This document shows positions 1-8,185 of a stretch of 64,000 nt of DNA, piece by piece. The notes beneath the pieces are model-generated. The model worked only from the letters and a program-made list of their open reading frames with translations, made no database searches and was not told the origin of the DNA. The DNA lies in NCBI GenBank assembly GCA_030697175.1, contig JAUYQR010000004.1:42817-106816 (forward strand), given 5' to 3'. The position numbers and the translations under genes were made by a program. Source of the DNA: Paracoccaceae bacterium. GTDB taxonomy: Bacteria > Pseudomonadota > Alphaproteobacteria > Rhodobacterales > Rhodobacteraceae. Each line of letters begins with the position of its first letter. The stretch's first letter is position 1.

Positions 1-87
1 CGGAGGCTCCGACGCGAAAGCCGTCCCGACGGTAAAGAAAGTGTAACCCACTTCCGCAAGCTATTGTTTTCGCCTACATCTGCACCG

Positions 88-104
88 TGTCCCACGATGG
101 GACA
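88..104. terminator. 17-bp palindrome 3' of tspO
   Basis: The sequence TGTCCCACGATGGGACA is an inverted repeat lying 5 nt beyond the tspO stop codon. Near-identical palindromes directly follow ureG and tpa in this window, which suggests a bidirectional transcription end or mRNA 3' stabiliser. There is no T tract, so a classical intrinsic terminator is not certain. The remainder of positions 1-109 holds nothing else I can recognise. Confidence 0.55.
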
Positions 105-109
105 GGCCG

Positions 110-571
110 TCAGACCACCGGCTCCGGATTGGCCCGCATCACCCAGAAATTCAGCGCCCCCGCCACCGACACCCAGACAAGGTAAGGCACGAACATCACT
201 CCGGCCCAGACATCGACCATGAAGAACGCCACCATCGTCGCCGCCACGCTCAGCCACAGCCCGACCATCACGACCATCGCCGCCCGCAGGCGCCTGAGGC
301 CAAAGAAGATCGGCGTCCAGAGCGTGTTGAAGGCAATCTGCACCGACCAGAACGCCAACCCGTAAGCCGCGCCCTCGATCCCCGACACCCGCGCAGCCGA
401 GGCCGCCATCAACAGATAAAGCGTCGTCCAGGCCACCGGGAACAGCCAGTTCGGCGGCGTCCAGCCAGGCTTTTTCAGGCTTTCATACCACGCACCGGGC
501 GAAAACATCGCCCCCGTGGTCGCTGCGGCCCCACAGGCCAGAAGGTAGACACCGAACAGGTAATAATCCAT
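110..571 (-). CDS. tspO: TspO/MBR family tryptophan-rich sensory protein
   Basis: This 153-aa protein is hydrophobic with about five membrane segments and the tryptophan/proline-rich pattern of the TspO family (for example KPGWTPPNWLFPVAWT near residues 34-49 and NTLWTPIFFG near 82-91). In Rhodobacter, TspO is an outer-membrane tetrapyrrole-binding protein that negatively influences photosynthesis gene expression in response to oxygen. It lies 39 nt downstream of crtB on the same strand, so it is probably the last gene of a crtI-crtB-tspO transcript, as in other Rhodobacteraceae clusters. Length and composition are normal for the family. The regulatory role is family knowledge, not something the sequence shows. 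Confidence 0.93.
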   Translation of the reverse strand: MDYYLFGVYLLACGAAATTGAMFSPGAWYESLKKPGWTPPNWLFPVAWTTLYLLMAASAARVSGIEGAAYGLAFWSVQIAFNTLWTPIFFGLRRLRAAMVVMVGLWLSVAATMVAFFMVDVWAGVMFVPYLVWVSVAGALNFWVMRANPEPVV

Positions 572-610
572 CGCGCAACCCTAGCCCAAGGCCGGGCCAA
601 TGCCAACCGC

Positions 611-1618
611 TCAGGCCGAAAGCCCCCGGTCGCGCGCCTCCAACTGGGCCAGAACGCCCAGCAAAGCATCGCTCCGCCCCCGGCTGGGTATCGCCCGGGC
701 TGCGGCCTGCACCAGAAACGCCACCTCCGGGACCGGGGGCGCATGCAACACGGCCCCCCGCGGCATCACCGACACCGCCGCCGATTTCGCCACCGCCAGC
801 CCGAGCCAGCCGATCTTCTGCGCCTTGGTCGTCCGCGCCCGCTGGCCGACGGAATCATAGCCGCCGCGCCGGACCGCCGCGCCGATTCCGTCATAGATCA
901 GCCGCGCCGCAAAGATCCCCGGCCTGCACCCCATCGGCAGCGCGCCAACCCCGGCCTCCGACCGGACGTAAAGCCGCTCCGCTTCGGCCAGCAGCCGTCG
1001 CACCACCCGCCGCACCCCGGCCGAGGCGACCGGCGCATTCAGCCACGGCTCCAGCGGCACGCCCGCTTCGGCCAGCCAGCCCAGCGGCAGATACACCCGC
1101 CCGGCCCGCGCATCCTCGCCCACGTCACGGGCAATGTTGGTCAGTTGCATCGCCAGCCCCAGATCGCAGGCCCGCGCCAGCGCATCGCCGTCGCGCACCC
1201 GCATCAGCACGCACATCATCGCGCCAACCGCCGCCGCGACCCGCGCCGCGTAGGCCAGCACCCCCGACAGATCGTCATAGCGCCGCCCGACCGCATCCCA
1301 GGCCATGCCTTCCAGCAGCGCATCCGGCAGCGCGCGCGGCATCTCGAAGCCTTCGACAACGGCGGCAAAGGCCCGGTCGGCGGCGGCATCCACCGGACGG
1401 CCCGCATAAACCCGGTCCAGCCGGTCGTGCAGCCGCAGCACCGCCCCGGTCTTGTCGTCGCCCTCGTCCACCGCATCATCCGCCAGCCGGCAGAACGCAT
1501 ACAAAGCCAGCGCCGGGTCGCGCACCGCCGAAGGCAGCAGCCTCGAGGCCGCATGAAACGACAGGCTTCCGGTGCGGATCGCCGCGCGGCAGGCCTCCAT
1601 GTCGCGTTCGGCGATCAT
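611..1618 (-). CDS. crtB: 15-cis-phytoene synthase
   Basis: CrtB condenses two geranylgeranyl diphosphates to phytoene, the first committed carotenoid step. The protein has the squalene/phytoene synthase signature, including the acidic cluster DDAVDEGDD and a second aspartate-rich segment around TNIARDVGEDARAGRVYLP. I chose the ATG at 1618 because it forms an ATGA overlap with the crtI stop (TGA at 1617-1615), giving 335 aa. An upstream in-frame GTG at 1651 would lie inside crtI. The gene is translationally coupled to crtI and followed by tspO. Confidence 0.95.
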   Translation of the reverse strand: MIAERDMEACRAAIRTGSLSFHAASRLLPSAVRDPALALYAFCRLADDAVDEGDDKTGAVLRLHDRLDRVYAGRPVDAAADRAFAAVVEGFEMPRALPDALLEGMAWDAVGRRYDDLSGVLAYAARVAAAVGAMMCVLMRVRDGDALARACDLGLAMQLTNIARDVGEDARAGRVYLPLGWLAEAGVPLEPWLNAPVASAGVRRVVRRLLAEAERLYVRSEAGVGALPMGCRPGIFAARLIYDGIGAAVRRGGYDSVGQRARTTKAQKIGWLGLAVAKSAAVSVMPRGAVLHAPPVPEVAFLVQAAARAIPSRGRSDALLGVLAQLEARDRGLSA

Positions 1619-3186
1619 TCGGCAGCCAACGGCAGGTCTGCCGCCCTCCACCGCACCGCCGCATCGGGCACCAGCTTGCCCAGCACCTCTGCCGTGCCGA
1701 TCACCCCCGGCACCCCTGCCCCGGGATGCGTTCCCGCCCCGGTCAGGTACAGCCCCGGCAACTCCTCGCTCACGTTATGCGGCCGGAACCAGGCCGATTG
1801 CAGGATGCGCGGCTCGATCGAAAACCCCGCCCCGTATGGCGAAAGATAGCGGTCGCGAAACGTGTCGGGCGTGAACACGAGGCTCTCGGTAATATGCTTC
1901 TGAAACCCTGGAATCAGCCGTTCCTCCAGCATCGCGGCCATCTTGGCGCGGTACTTCGGCTCCTCTTCCGCCCAATTCACCCCGCCATGCCCCAGATGCG
2001 GCACCGGGCTCAGGGCGTAGAACGTATCGCCGCCCTTCGGTGCCACCGACGGGTCAGTGACCGAGGGGCGGTGAACGTAAAGGCTCATGTCATCCGCCAG
2101 CTTCCCGCGAATGAAGATATCCTTGATATGCTCGCGGTAGCGCGGCCCCACGACGATGGAGTGGTGGCCGACATCCTTCCACATCTCGCTGGTGCCCGCG
2201 GTGCCGAAATACCAGACATAAAGGCCCATCGACCACCGCGTCCGCCGCAGCCGCGCCGGCGTCCAGCGCCGCTTCGGCGCGTTGCGCAACAGCCGGTCAT
2301 AGGTGTGCCCCGCGTCGGCGTTCGAAACGACGACACCTGCCGGCAACACCTCGCCCGACACCAGCCGCACCCCCGCCGCGCGTCCAGCGGCCACCACGAC
2401 CTCGTCCACCTCGGTGTTGGCCACCACCTCGCCGCCCTGTGCCTCGATCACCCGCACCATCGCATCGGCAATCGCCTGCACCCCGCCCATCGCGTAATGC
2501 ACGCCAAACGCCGCCTCCAGGTGGCTGACAAGCGCATACATGCTGGTCACCTTGAACGGGTCGCCGCCAATGAACAGCGGATGGAATGACAGCGCGAAGC
2601 GCAGATGTTCGTCTTTCACCCGCGCCGCTGCGTGGGCATGGACCGACCGGTCCGCGCGATACCACGCAAAGGTCGGCAGCACCTTCACCAGATCCCGGAA
2701 CTTGTGCATCGGCCTGCGCCCAAGATCCTCGAACCCGAACCTGTAGCGTGCCTCCGCGCCCTTCAAAAAGGTCGCGTAACCCTTTGCATCGGATGGTGAA
2801 ATCCGCGCGACCTCGGCCTTCATCGCCGCCGCGTCGCCGCGCATCGTGAAGGTCTCGCCATCCTGAAACCTGATCTCGTAAAACGGGTCCATCGGCTTCA
2901 ACGCCACGTCGCGATCGAAATCCCGCCCGCAGGCTGCCCACAACTCGCGCAGGATCTGCGGCACGGTCACGATGGTCGGCCCCAGATCGAAGCGATGCCC
3001 GCCTTGCGTGATCGACGACCCGCGCCCACCCGCCCGGTCCAGCCGGTCGATCACCGTCACCCGGTAGCCCTTGGCCCCCAGTCGCATCGCCGAGGCAAGC
3101 CCCCCCAGCCCTGCCCCGATCACGATGGCATGGCTGGCGTCGGATGAGGTGCCGTTGGCGCGGGGGGGTGCTGTGCGTTTGAACAT
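1615..3186 (-). CDS. crtI: Phytoene desaturase (neurosporene-forming type)
   Basis: The 523-aa protein begins with an FAD dinucleotide-binding motif (IGAGLGGLASA, residues about 23-33) and ends with the carotenoid-desaturase C-terminal motif (GLYLTGAGTHPGAGVPGV). It introduces the double bonds of phytoene. In organisms with CrtA (spheroidene pathway, encoded divergently here) CrtI normally performs three desaturations to neurosporene; that specificity is inferred from context. Its upstream region, shared with crtA, holds two TGT-N12-ACA PpsR/CrtJ sites, so repression under oxygen is expected. The stop overlaps the crtB start. Confidence 0.95.
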   Translation of the reverse strand: MFKRTAPPRANGTSSDASHAIVIGAGLGGLASAMRLGAKGYRVTVIDRLDRAGGRGSSITQGGHRFDLGPTIVTVPQILRELWAACGRDFDRDVALKPMDPFYEIRFQDGETFTMRGDAAAMKAEVARISPSDAKGYATFLKGAEARYRFGFEDLGRRPMHKFRDLVKVLPTFAWYRADRSVHAHAAARVKDEHLRFALSFHPLFIGGDPFKVTSMYALVSHLEAAFGVHYAMGGVQAIADAMVRVIEAQGGEVVANTEVDEVVVAAGRAAGVRLVSGEVLPAGVVVSNADAGHTYDRLLRNAPKRRWTPARLRRTRWSMGLYVWYFGTAGTSEMWKDVGHHSIVVGPRYREHIKDIFIRGKLADDMSLYVHRPSVTDPSVAPKGGDTFYALSPVPHLGHGGVNWAEEEPKYRAKMAAMLEERLIPGFQKHITESLVFTPDTFRDRYLSPYGAGFSIEPRILQSAWFRPHNVSEELPGLYLTGAGTHPGAGVPGVIGTAEVLGKLVPDAAVRWRAADLPLAAE

Positions 3187-3202
3187 GGCAGGGATGATAG
3201 AG

Positions 3203-3220
3203 TGTCCAGTTTAATTTACA
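3203..3220. promoter_or_regulatory. PpsR/CrtJ site, crtI-proximal
   Basis: TGT (3203-3205), 12 nt, ACA (3218-3220) matches the TGT-N12-ACA operator of PpsR/CrtJ. It lies 17 nt upstream of the crtI start codon in the crtI-crtA divergent promoter, paired with the site at 3279-3296. Cooperative binding to paired sites is known for this family. Confidence 0.8.
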
Positions 3221-3278
3221 ATATCGCTCGTGCTGCGGCGTTTTGACTGCGTTTTTCCTTCCCCCGGCGCGCATAAAG

Positions 3279-3296
3279 TGTAAAACTAACCTTACA
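3279..3296. promoter_or_regulatory. PpsR/CrtJ site, crtA-proximal
   Basis: TGTAAAACTAACCTTACA is a TGT-N12-ACA palindrome with symmetric flanks (TGTAA...TTACA), the best-conserved form of the PpsR operator. It sits 13 nt upstream of the crtA ATG and 76 bp from the crtI-proximal site (centre to centre). Confidence 0.85.
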
Positions 3297-3309
3297 CTTC
3301 GGAGGGGTC

Positions 3310-4014
3310 ATGCCCACAGCCAGCCTCACCCTGTTCCGTTTTGCCGGTATCGGCTCCCGCCTTTGGGTGATCGGCCAGATGGGTGCCGCCCGTTTTTCCC
3401 TGCCCCGCGAACGCAAGGCGCTGTTCTGGAAGCTCTGCGGCTCCGGCACCGGAGAAGGCTTCACCCCGCGCCCGAACTGGGGCGTCTGGGCGATCCTCGC
3501 CGTCTGGCCGGATGAGGCGACGGCGCGTGACCGCACCCTCAACAGCCCGGTCTGGGCAAAATGGCGCGCCCGCGCCACCGAGGTGACAACGATCTTCCTG
3601 TCGCCCCTCTCCGCGCGCGGCTCGTGGTCCGGCGTCAACCCGTTCGTGCCGGAAACCGATCCGCACGCTCCCGCCGGTCCCCTCGCCGTCCTCACCCGCG
3701 CCACGGTGAAACCGGCCCGCGCGCTGCGGTTCTGGGGCCGGGTGCCCGACATCTCCGCCGTGATCGGCCAGGACCCCAACGTGATCTTCAAGATCGGCAT
3801 CGGTGAGGTGCCGCTTCTGCATCAGGTCACCTTCTCGATCTGGCCCGACGCCGCCTCGATGACGCATTTCGCCCGTGGCGACGGCCCGCATGGCCGCGCG
3901 ATCAAGGCCGTGCGCGACGAAGGCTGGTTCACCGATGAACTTTACGCCCGCTTCCGTGTCCTCGGCTCCGAAGGTCACTGGAACGGCCATGAACCCCTTG
4001 CCCATGCCGCCTGA
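3310..4014 (+). CDS. crtA: Spheroidene monooxygenase
   Basis: CrtA adds the keto group to spheroidene to give spheroidenone in the presence of oxygen, and it marks the organism as using the spheroidene carotenoid pathway. The 234-aa protein matches the family in its N-terminal segment (LTLFRFAGIGSRLWVIGQMG) and the conserved centre and C-terminus (FWGRVPDISAVIGQDPNVIFKIGIGEVP, FSIWPDAASMTHFAR). An AGGGG-type ribosome site (GGAGGGG at 3301-3307) precedes the ATG. It leads a crtA-bchI-bchD-bchO transcript and shares a PpsR-controlled divergent promoter with crtI. Confidence 0.94.
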   Translation: MPTASLTLFRFAGIGSRLWVIGQMGAARFSLPRERKALFWKLCGSGTGEGFTPRPNWGVWAILAVWPDEATARDRTLNSPVWAKWRARATEVTTIFLSPLSARGSWSGVNPFVPETDPHAPAGPLAVLTRATVKPARALRFWGRVPDISAVIGQDPNVIFKIGIGEVPLLHQVTFSIWPDAASMTHFARGDGPHGRAIKAVRDEGWFTDELYARFRVLGSEGHWNGHEPLAHAA

Positions 4015-4027
4015 CGGAAAGCCGCCC

Positions 4028-5098
4028 ATGAACTCGATGACCCCGCCGCCAAGACCGCTTGCCAAGGCCGTGAAGGCCGCCGTCAAACCAACCGCGCGCC
4101 AGCCCTTCCCGTTCTCCGCCATCGTGGGGCAAGAGGCGATGAAGCAGGCGATGGTCCTCACCGCGATCGACCCCGGCATCGGCGGCGTCCTCGTCTTCGG
4201 CGACCGTGGCACCGGAAAATCCACCGCCGTCCGCGCGCTTGCAGCCCTCCTCCCGCCGATCGAGGCAATCGAGGGTTGCCCCGTCAACTCCCCCCGCCTC
4301 GACATGGTGCCTGACTGGGCGCAGCTCACATCCACCGCGACCGTCACCAAGCCCACGCCCGTGGTCGACCTGCCCCTCGGCGTCACCGAAGACCGCGTCG
4401 TTGGCGCCTTGGATATCGAACGCGCCCTCACACGCGGCGAAAAGGCGTTCGAGCCCGGCCTCCTCGCCCGTGCCAACCGTGGCTATCTCTACATAGACGA
4501 GGTCAATCTTCTGGAAGATCACATCGTCGACCTGCTCCTCGACGTCGCCCAATCCGGCGAAAACGTGGTGGAACGCGAGGGCCTCTCGATCCGCCATCCC
4601 GCCCGCTTCGTCCTCGTCGGTTCCGGCAACCCCGAGGAGGGCGAGCTTCGCCCGCAGCTTCTCGACCGGTTCGGCCTTTCCGTCGAAGTCACCTCCCCCC
4701 GCGACATCGCCACCCGCGTCGAAGTGATCCGCCGCCGCGACGCCTACGAGAACGCCTACGACAAGTTCATCAAGGCATGGCGCCCGCATGACACCACCCT
4801 GCGCACCCGGATCCTCGCCGCGCGCGACCTGTTGCCAAGGCTGAAAACCCCGAACACCGTCCTGCACGACTGCGCCGCCCTCTGCATCGCCCTCGGCTCC
4901 GATGGCCTGCGGGGCGAACTGACCCTCCTCCGTGCCGCCCGCGCCCTTGCCGCGTTCGAAGGCGCCGACACCGTGAAACGCCCGCACCTCCGCGCCGTGG
5001 CCGCGATGGCCCTGTCCCACCGCCTCCGCCGCGACCCGCTGGACGAGGCCGGCTCCGCCGCCCGCGTCGCCCGCGCCCTGACCGAGGTGTTGCCATAG
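4028..5098 (+). CDS. bchI: Magnesium chelatase ATPase subunit I
   Basis: BchI is the AAA+ ATPase of the BchHID magnesium chelatase that inserts Mg into protoporphyrin IX. The conserved start of the AAA+ domain (FPFSAIVGQEAMKQAM) is followed by Walker A (GDRGTGKST), Walker B (YLYIDEVNLLEDH) and the sensor region (VLVGSGNPEEGELRPQLLDRFGL). I chose the ATG at 4028 (356 aa) because GGAAAG lies about 7 nt upstream and the length fits the family. An in-frame ATG at 3989 would overlap crtA. The stop TAG (5096-5098) overlaps the proposed ATA start of bchD. Confidence 0.95.
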   Translation: MNSMTPPPRPLAKAVKAAVKPTARQPFPFSAIVGQEAMKQAMVLTAIDPGIGGVLVFGDRGTGKSTAVRALAALLPPIEAIEGCPVNSPRLDMVPDWAQLTSTATVTKPTPVVDLPLGVTEDRVVGALDIERALTRGEKAFEPGLLARANRGYLYIDEVNLLEDHIVDLLLDVAQSGENVVEREGLSIRHPARFVLVGSGNPEEGELRPQLLDRFGLSVEVTSPRDIATRVEVIRRRDAYENAYDKFIKAWRPHDTTLRTRILAARDLLPRLKTPNTVLHDCAALCIALGSDGLRGELTLLRAARALAAFEGADTVKRPHLRAVAAMALSHRLRRDPLDEAGSAARVARALTEVLP

Positions 5099-6771
5099 CT
5101 GACGAAGGCACCCCCTGGGCCCGCGCCCACCTGGCCCTGACCCTCCTCGCCATTGATCCGGCGGGGCTGAAGGGGCTGTGGCTGCGCGCCCGCGCCGGTC
5201 CCGTGCGCGACCACGTCACCACCGCCCTCGCCGCCATCCCCCTGCCCGCGAAACGCCTGCACCCGACCATCACCGACGATGCCCTCTTCGGCGGTCTAGA
5301 CCTTTCCGCCACCCTCGCCTCCGGCCGCCCGACCTACACCCCCGGCCTCCTCGCCACCCCCTCGCTCCTCCACCTCGCGATGGCCGAACGCTCCCCCCCG
5401 GGGCTTGCCGCGCGCCTTGCCGCCGCGCTCGACACCCCCGGCCACGCGCTCGTGGCACTCGACGAATCCGCCGACGCGGACGAAACCCTCAGCCCCGCGC
5501 TGACCGACCGCCTCGCCCTGTTCCTCGACCTTTCCGACCAGCAATGGTCCGACACCGCCCCCCTTACCCTGGACGCCGAGGCCATCACCGCCGCCCGCGC
5601 CCGCCTTGCCCGCATCAAGACCCCGCCCGAGGCCACCCACCGCCTGACCGAAGCCGCCACCCAGCTTGGCATCCGCTCGCTCCGCGCGCCGCTTCTGGCA
5701 CTTGCCACCGCCCGCGCCGCCGCCGCCCTCGCCGGGCGCAGCAAGATCACCGAGGCTGATCTTCTGACCGCCGCCGACCTCGCCTTCGCCCACCGCGCCC
5801 TGCCGCTGGCCGAGATGCCCGACCAGCCGCAACCGAACCCCGAACCGCCGCCCGACCAGCCCGACCAACCGACCGATCAGCAATCGACCCAATCCCTGCC
5901 CGAGGAACTGCTGGTCGAGGCCGCCCGCGCCGCCCTGCCCGCCGACCTCCTCGCCCGCCTCGCCCAAGGCCGCGCCGCCCGCGCGGTGAAAGGTGCCACC
6001 GGCACCGGGGCCGCCAAATCGGGCAACCGTCGCGGCCGCCCGCTGCCCTCGCGCCCCGGCCGCCTTGGCACCGGCGCTCGCATCGACCTTGTCGCCACGC
6101 TCCGCGCCGCCGCCCCGTGGCAACCCTTGCGCCGCCGTCAATCCAATCGCCCCGACGCCGTCCTCCTCGTCCGCCCTTCCGACATCCGCCTCAAACGCTT
6201 CGTCGAGACCTCCGACCGCGTCCTGATCTTCGCCGTCGACGCCTCCGGCTCCGCCGCCTTCGCGCGTCTGGCCGAAGCCAAGGGCGCCATCGAACTTCTC
6301 CTCGCCGCCGCCTATTCCCGCCGCGATCACGTCGCCCTCCTCGCCTTTCGCGGCACCGAGGCTGACCTGATCCTGCCGCCCACCCGCTCCCTCGTGCAAA
6401 CCAAGCGCCGCCTTGCCGGCCTTCCGGGCGGCGGCGGCACCCCCCTCGCCGCAGGCCTGAAACTCGCGTTGGCCGCCGCCGCCCAAGCCCGCGCCCGTGG
6501 CCTGACCCCGACCATCGCCATCCTGACCGACGGTCGCGGCAACATCGCGCTCGACGGCACGGCGAACCGCGAACAGGCCGAGGCGGACGCCCTGCAATTC
6601 GCCCGCCTGATTCGCGCGACCGCTACGCCCGCCTTGGTGATCGACACCGCCAACCGCCCGCAACCCTCGCTGCAAGCCCTGTCGAAACAGATGGACGCGC
6701 CCTATCTCGCGCTGCCCCGCGCCGATGCACACCGGCTGTCATCCGTCCTCGAAGCGGCGCTGGGGGCGTAG
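5095..6771 (+). CDS. bchD: Magnesium chelatase subunit D, probable ATA start
   Basis: BchD is the second AAA+ subunit of magnesium chelatase. It has a degenerate N-terminal AAA+ domain, an acidic/proline-rich linker (residues about 240-265) and a C-terminal integrin-I (VWA) domain with the MIDAS motif DASGSAA and ILTDGRGN. The conserved N-terminal stretch reading PWARAHLALTLLAID then LWLRARAGPVRD lies upstream of the first canonical start, a GTG at 5203. No ATG, GTG or TTG occurs earlier in this frame. An ATA at 5095 has a strong SD (GAGGTG, 5084-5089) 5 nt upstream and overlaps the bchI stop as ATAG, giving 558 aa, the usual family length. If GTG 5203 were used the protein would lose 36 conserved residues. 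The product call is firm; the start is inferred. Confidence 0.92.
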   Translation: MADEGTPWARAHLALTLLAIDPAGLKGLWLRARAGPVRDHVTTALAAIPLPAKRLHPTITDDALFGGLDLSATLASGRPTYTPGLLATPSLLHLAMAERSPPGLAARLAAALDTPGHALVALDESADADETLSPALTDRLALFLDLSDQQWSDTAPLTLDAEAITAARARLARIKTPPEATHRLTEAATQLGIRSLRAPLLALATARAAAALAGRSKITEADLLTAADLAFAHRALPLAEMPDQPQPNPEPPPDQPDQPTDQQSTQSLPEELLVEAARAALPADLLARLAQGRAARAVKGATGTGAAKSGNRRGRPLPSRPGRLGTGARIDLVATLRAAAPWQPLRRRQSNRPDAVLLVRPSDIRLKRFVETSDRVLIFAVDASGSAAFARLAEAKGAIELLLAAAYSRRDHVALLAFRGTEADLILPPTRSLVQTKRRLAGLPGGGGTPLAAGLKLALAAAAQARARGLTPTIAILTDGRGNIALDGTANREQAEADALQFARLIRATATPALVIDTANRPQPSLQALSKQMDAPYLALPRADAHRLSSVLEAALGA

Positions 6772-6772
6772 G

Positions 6773-7627
6773 ATGGATTTCGACCGGATGCCAAAGGACT
6801 GGCCGAACCGCACCTCGGCCCGGATGACCCGCGCCCGCCCGCACGACTGGTGCGTGTTCGAGGTTGGTCGCGGCCCCGAAATCCTGCTTCTTCACGGCGC
6901 CGGCGGCTCTGCCCACAGTTTCCGCAACCTGATCCCTGAACTGGCCGATTACCGCTGCCTCGTCCCCGACCTGCCCGGACAGGGCTTCACCCGCGCCGGC
7001 AACAAGGGCCGCCTCGGCATCGACCCGATGGCCGAAGACATCGCCCGCCTGATCGAACACGAAGGCTGGGCACCGAAACTGGTGATCGGCCATTCCGCCG
7101 GGGCCGCGCTCGCGCTGCGCCTGTCCACCCTGATCCCGCTTGACCGCATTGTCGGCATCAACGCCGCCCTCGGCAGCTTCGAGGGGGCCGCCGGCGTCCT
7201 TTTCCCGCTCCTCGCGCGCGTCCTCTCCGTCACGCCCTTCGTGCCGCGTTTCGTCAGCGGCCTTTGGGGCAACGCGCCGACCGTGCGCCGCCTTCTCACC
7301 TCCACCGGCTCGCCACCGGACGAGGCGGGGCTGCGCCAGTACATCGCGCTGGTGCAGGACGCGGCGCATGTCGATGGCACGCTTGGCATGATGGCACAGT
7401 GGAAGCTCGACGCGCTGATGGCCGACGCGCCAAAACTGGCGACGCCAACCCTGCTCATCGCCACCACAGGCGACAAGGTTGTGCCCGCCCGCGTGTCACG
7501 CGATGCCGCCGCGCTGATGCCGGACGCAACCTACAGGGAACTGCCAAAGCTCGGCCACCTCGCGCATGAGGAAGCGGGGGCAAGGATCGGCACGGTGATC
7601 CGCGACTGGCTCGTCGATCCCGGCTGA
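6773..7627 (+). CDS. bchO: BchO, alpha/beta-hydrolase of the Mg chelatase operon
   Basis: This 284-aa alpha/beta-hydrolase-fold protein has the oxyanion region LLHGAGGSAHS, the nucleophile elbow GHSAGAA and a C-terminal His in KLGHLAHEE. BchO always accompanies bchI and bchD in Rhodobacteraceae clusters and is annotated as a magnesium chelatase accessory protein. Its biochemical reaction is not established. The ATG at 6773 lies 1 nt after the bchD stop, so translation is probably coupled. The gene ends 3 nt from the convergent idi gene. Confidence 0.9.
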   Translation: MDFDRMPKDWPNRTSARMTRARPHDWCVFEVGRGPEILLLHGAGGSAHSFRNLIPELADYRCLVPDLPGQGFTRAGNKGRLGIDPMAEDIARLIEHEGWAPKLVIGHSAGAALALRLSTLIPLDRIVGINAALGSFEGAAGVLFPLLARVLSVTPFVPRFVSGLWGNAPTVRRLLTSTGSPPDEAGLRQYIALVQDAAHVDGTLGMMAQWKLDALMADAPKLATPTLLIATTGDKVVPARVSRDAAALMPDATYRELPKLGHLAHEEAGARIGTVIRDWLVDPG

Positions 7628-7630
7628 GCC

Positions 7631-8182
7631 TCAGCGCAGCGCCAGCATCCGCGCGCCGAAGATCCGGTCGATATGTTCGGTCATGTAGATCCGCACCCAG
7701 GGCGTGAACCGCTCCGGATTGCGCCGCACCTCGGCGGCCAGGTCGTAAAGATCGACCCAGCGCACCTCGGCCACCTCGTCGGGGTTCGGCTCGACCACCA
7801 GCCCCGCCGCCGCCTCGGCCACGAACACGTCGACCACCTCATGCTCGATCAACCCAGCGCCCACATCGGCGCGATACTCGATCCGGTCGGCGTAGGACGG
7901 GAACAGCCCGGTGATCCCCAACTCCTCCCGCAAGCGGCGCACGGCGCAAGCGGCCGCGTCCTCTTCCCAGCGCGGATGCGTGCAGCAGGTGTTCGCCCAC
8001 AGGCCCGGCGTGTGATATTTCGTCAGCGCACGGCGCTGGATCAGCACACGCGAACCCTCGGTGACGAACACCGACACCGCCTTGTGGCGCAACCCCTGCT
8101 GATGCACAGCCAGCTTTCCGACCGGCGTCAGCCGCCCGTCAACCCATGCCGGGATCATCTCTTCCATCTGCGCGCCATTCAT
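7631..8182 (-). CDS. idi: Isopentenyl-diphosphate delta-isomerase (type I)
   Basis: Idi interconverts isopentenyl and dimethylallyl diphosphate and so supplies geranylgeranyl units for carotenoids and the bacteriochlorophyll tail. The 183-aa Nudix-fold protein has the active-site cysteine segment WANTCCTHPRWEED and the Nudix-like acidic helix AVRRLREELGI. It is the last gene of the bchG-MFS-bchP-idi unit, starting 3 nt downstream of the bchP stop, and it converges on bchO. A second in-frame ATG five codons in is possible. Confidence 0.93.
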   Translation of the reverse strand: MNGAQMEEMIPAWVDGRLTPVGKLAVHQQGLRHKAVSVFVTEGSRVLIQRRALTKYHTPGLWANTCCTHPRWEEDAAACAVRRLREELGITGLFPSYADRIEYRADVGAGLIEHEVVDVFVAEAAAGLVVEPNPDEVAEVRWVDLYDLAAEVRRNPERFTPWVRIYMTEHIDRIFGARMLALR

Positions 8183-8185
8183 CCC

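Noticed and set aside
5203..6771. bchD starting at GTG 5203
   Set aside because: It would remove 36 residues of conserved N-terminal sequence and has no SD comparable to GAGGTG before ATA 5095.
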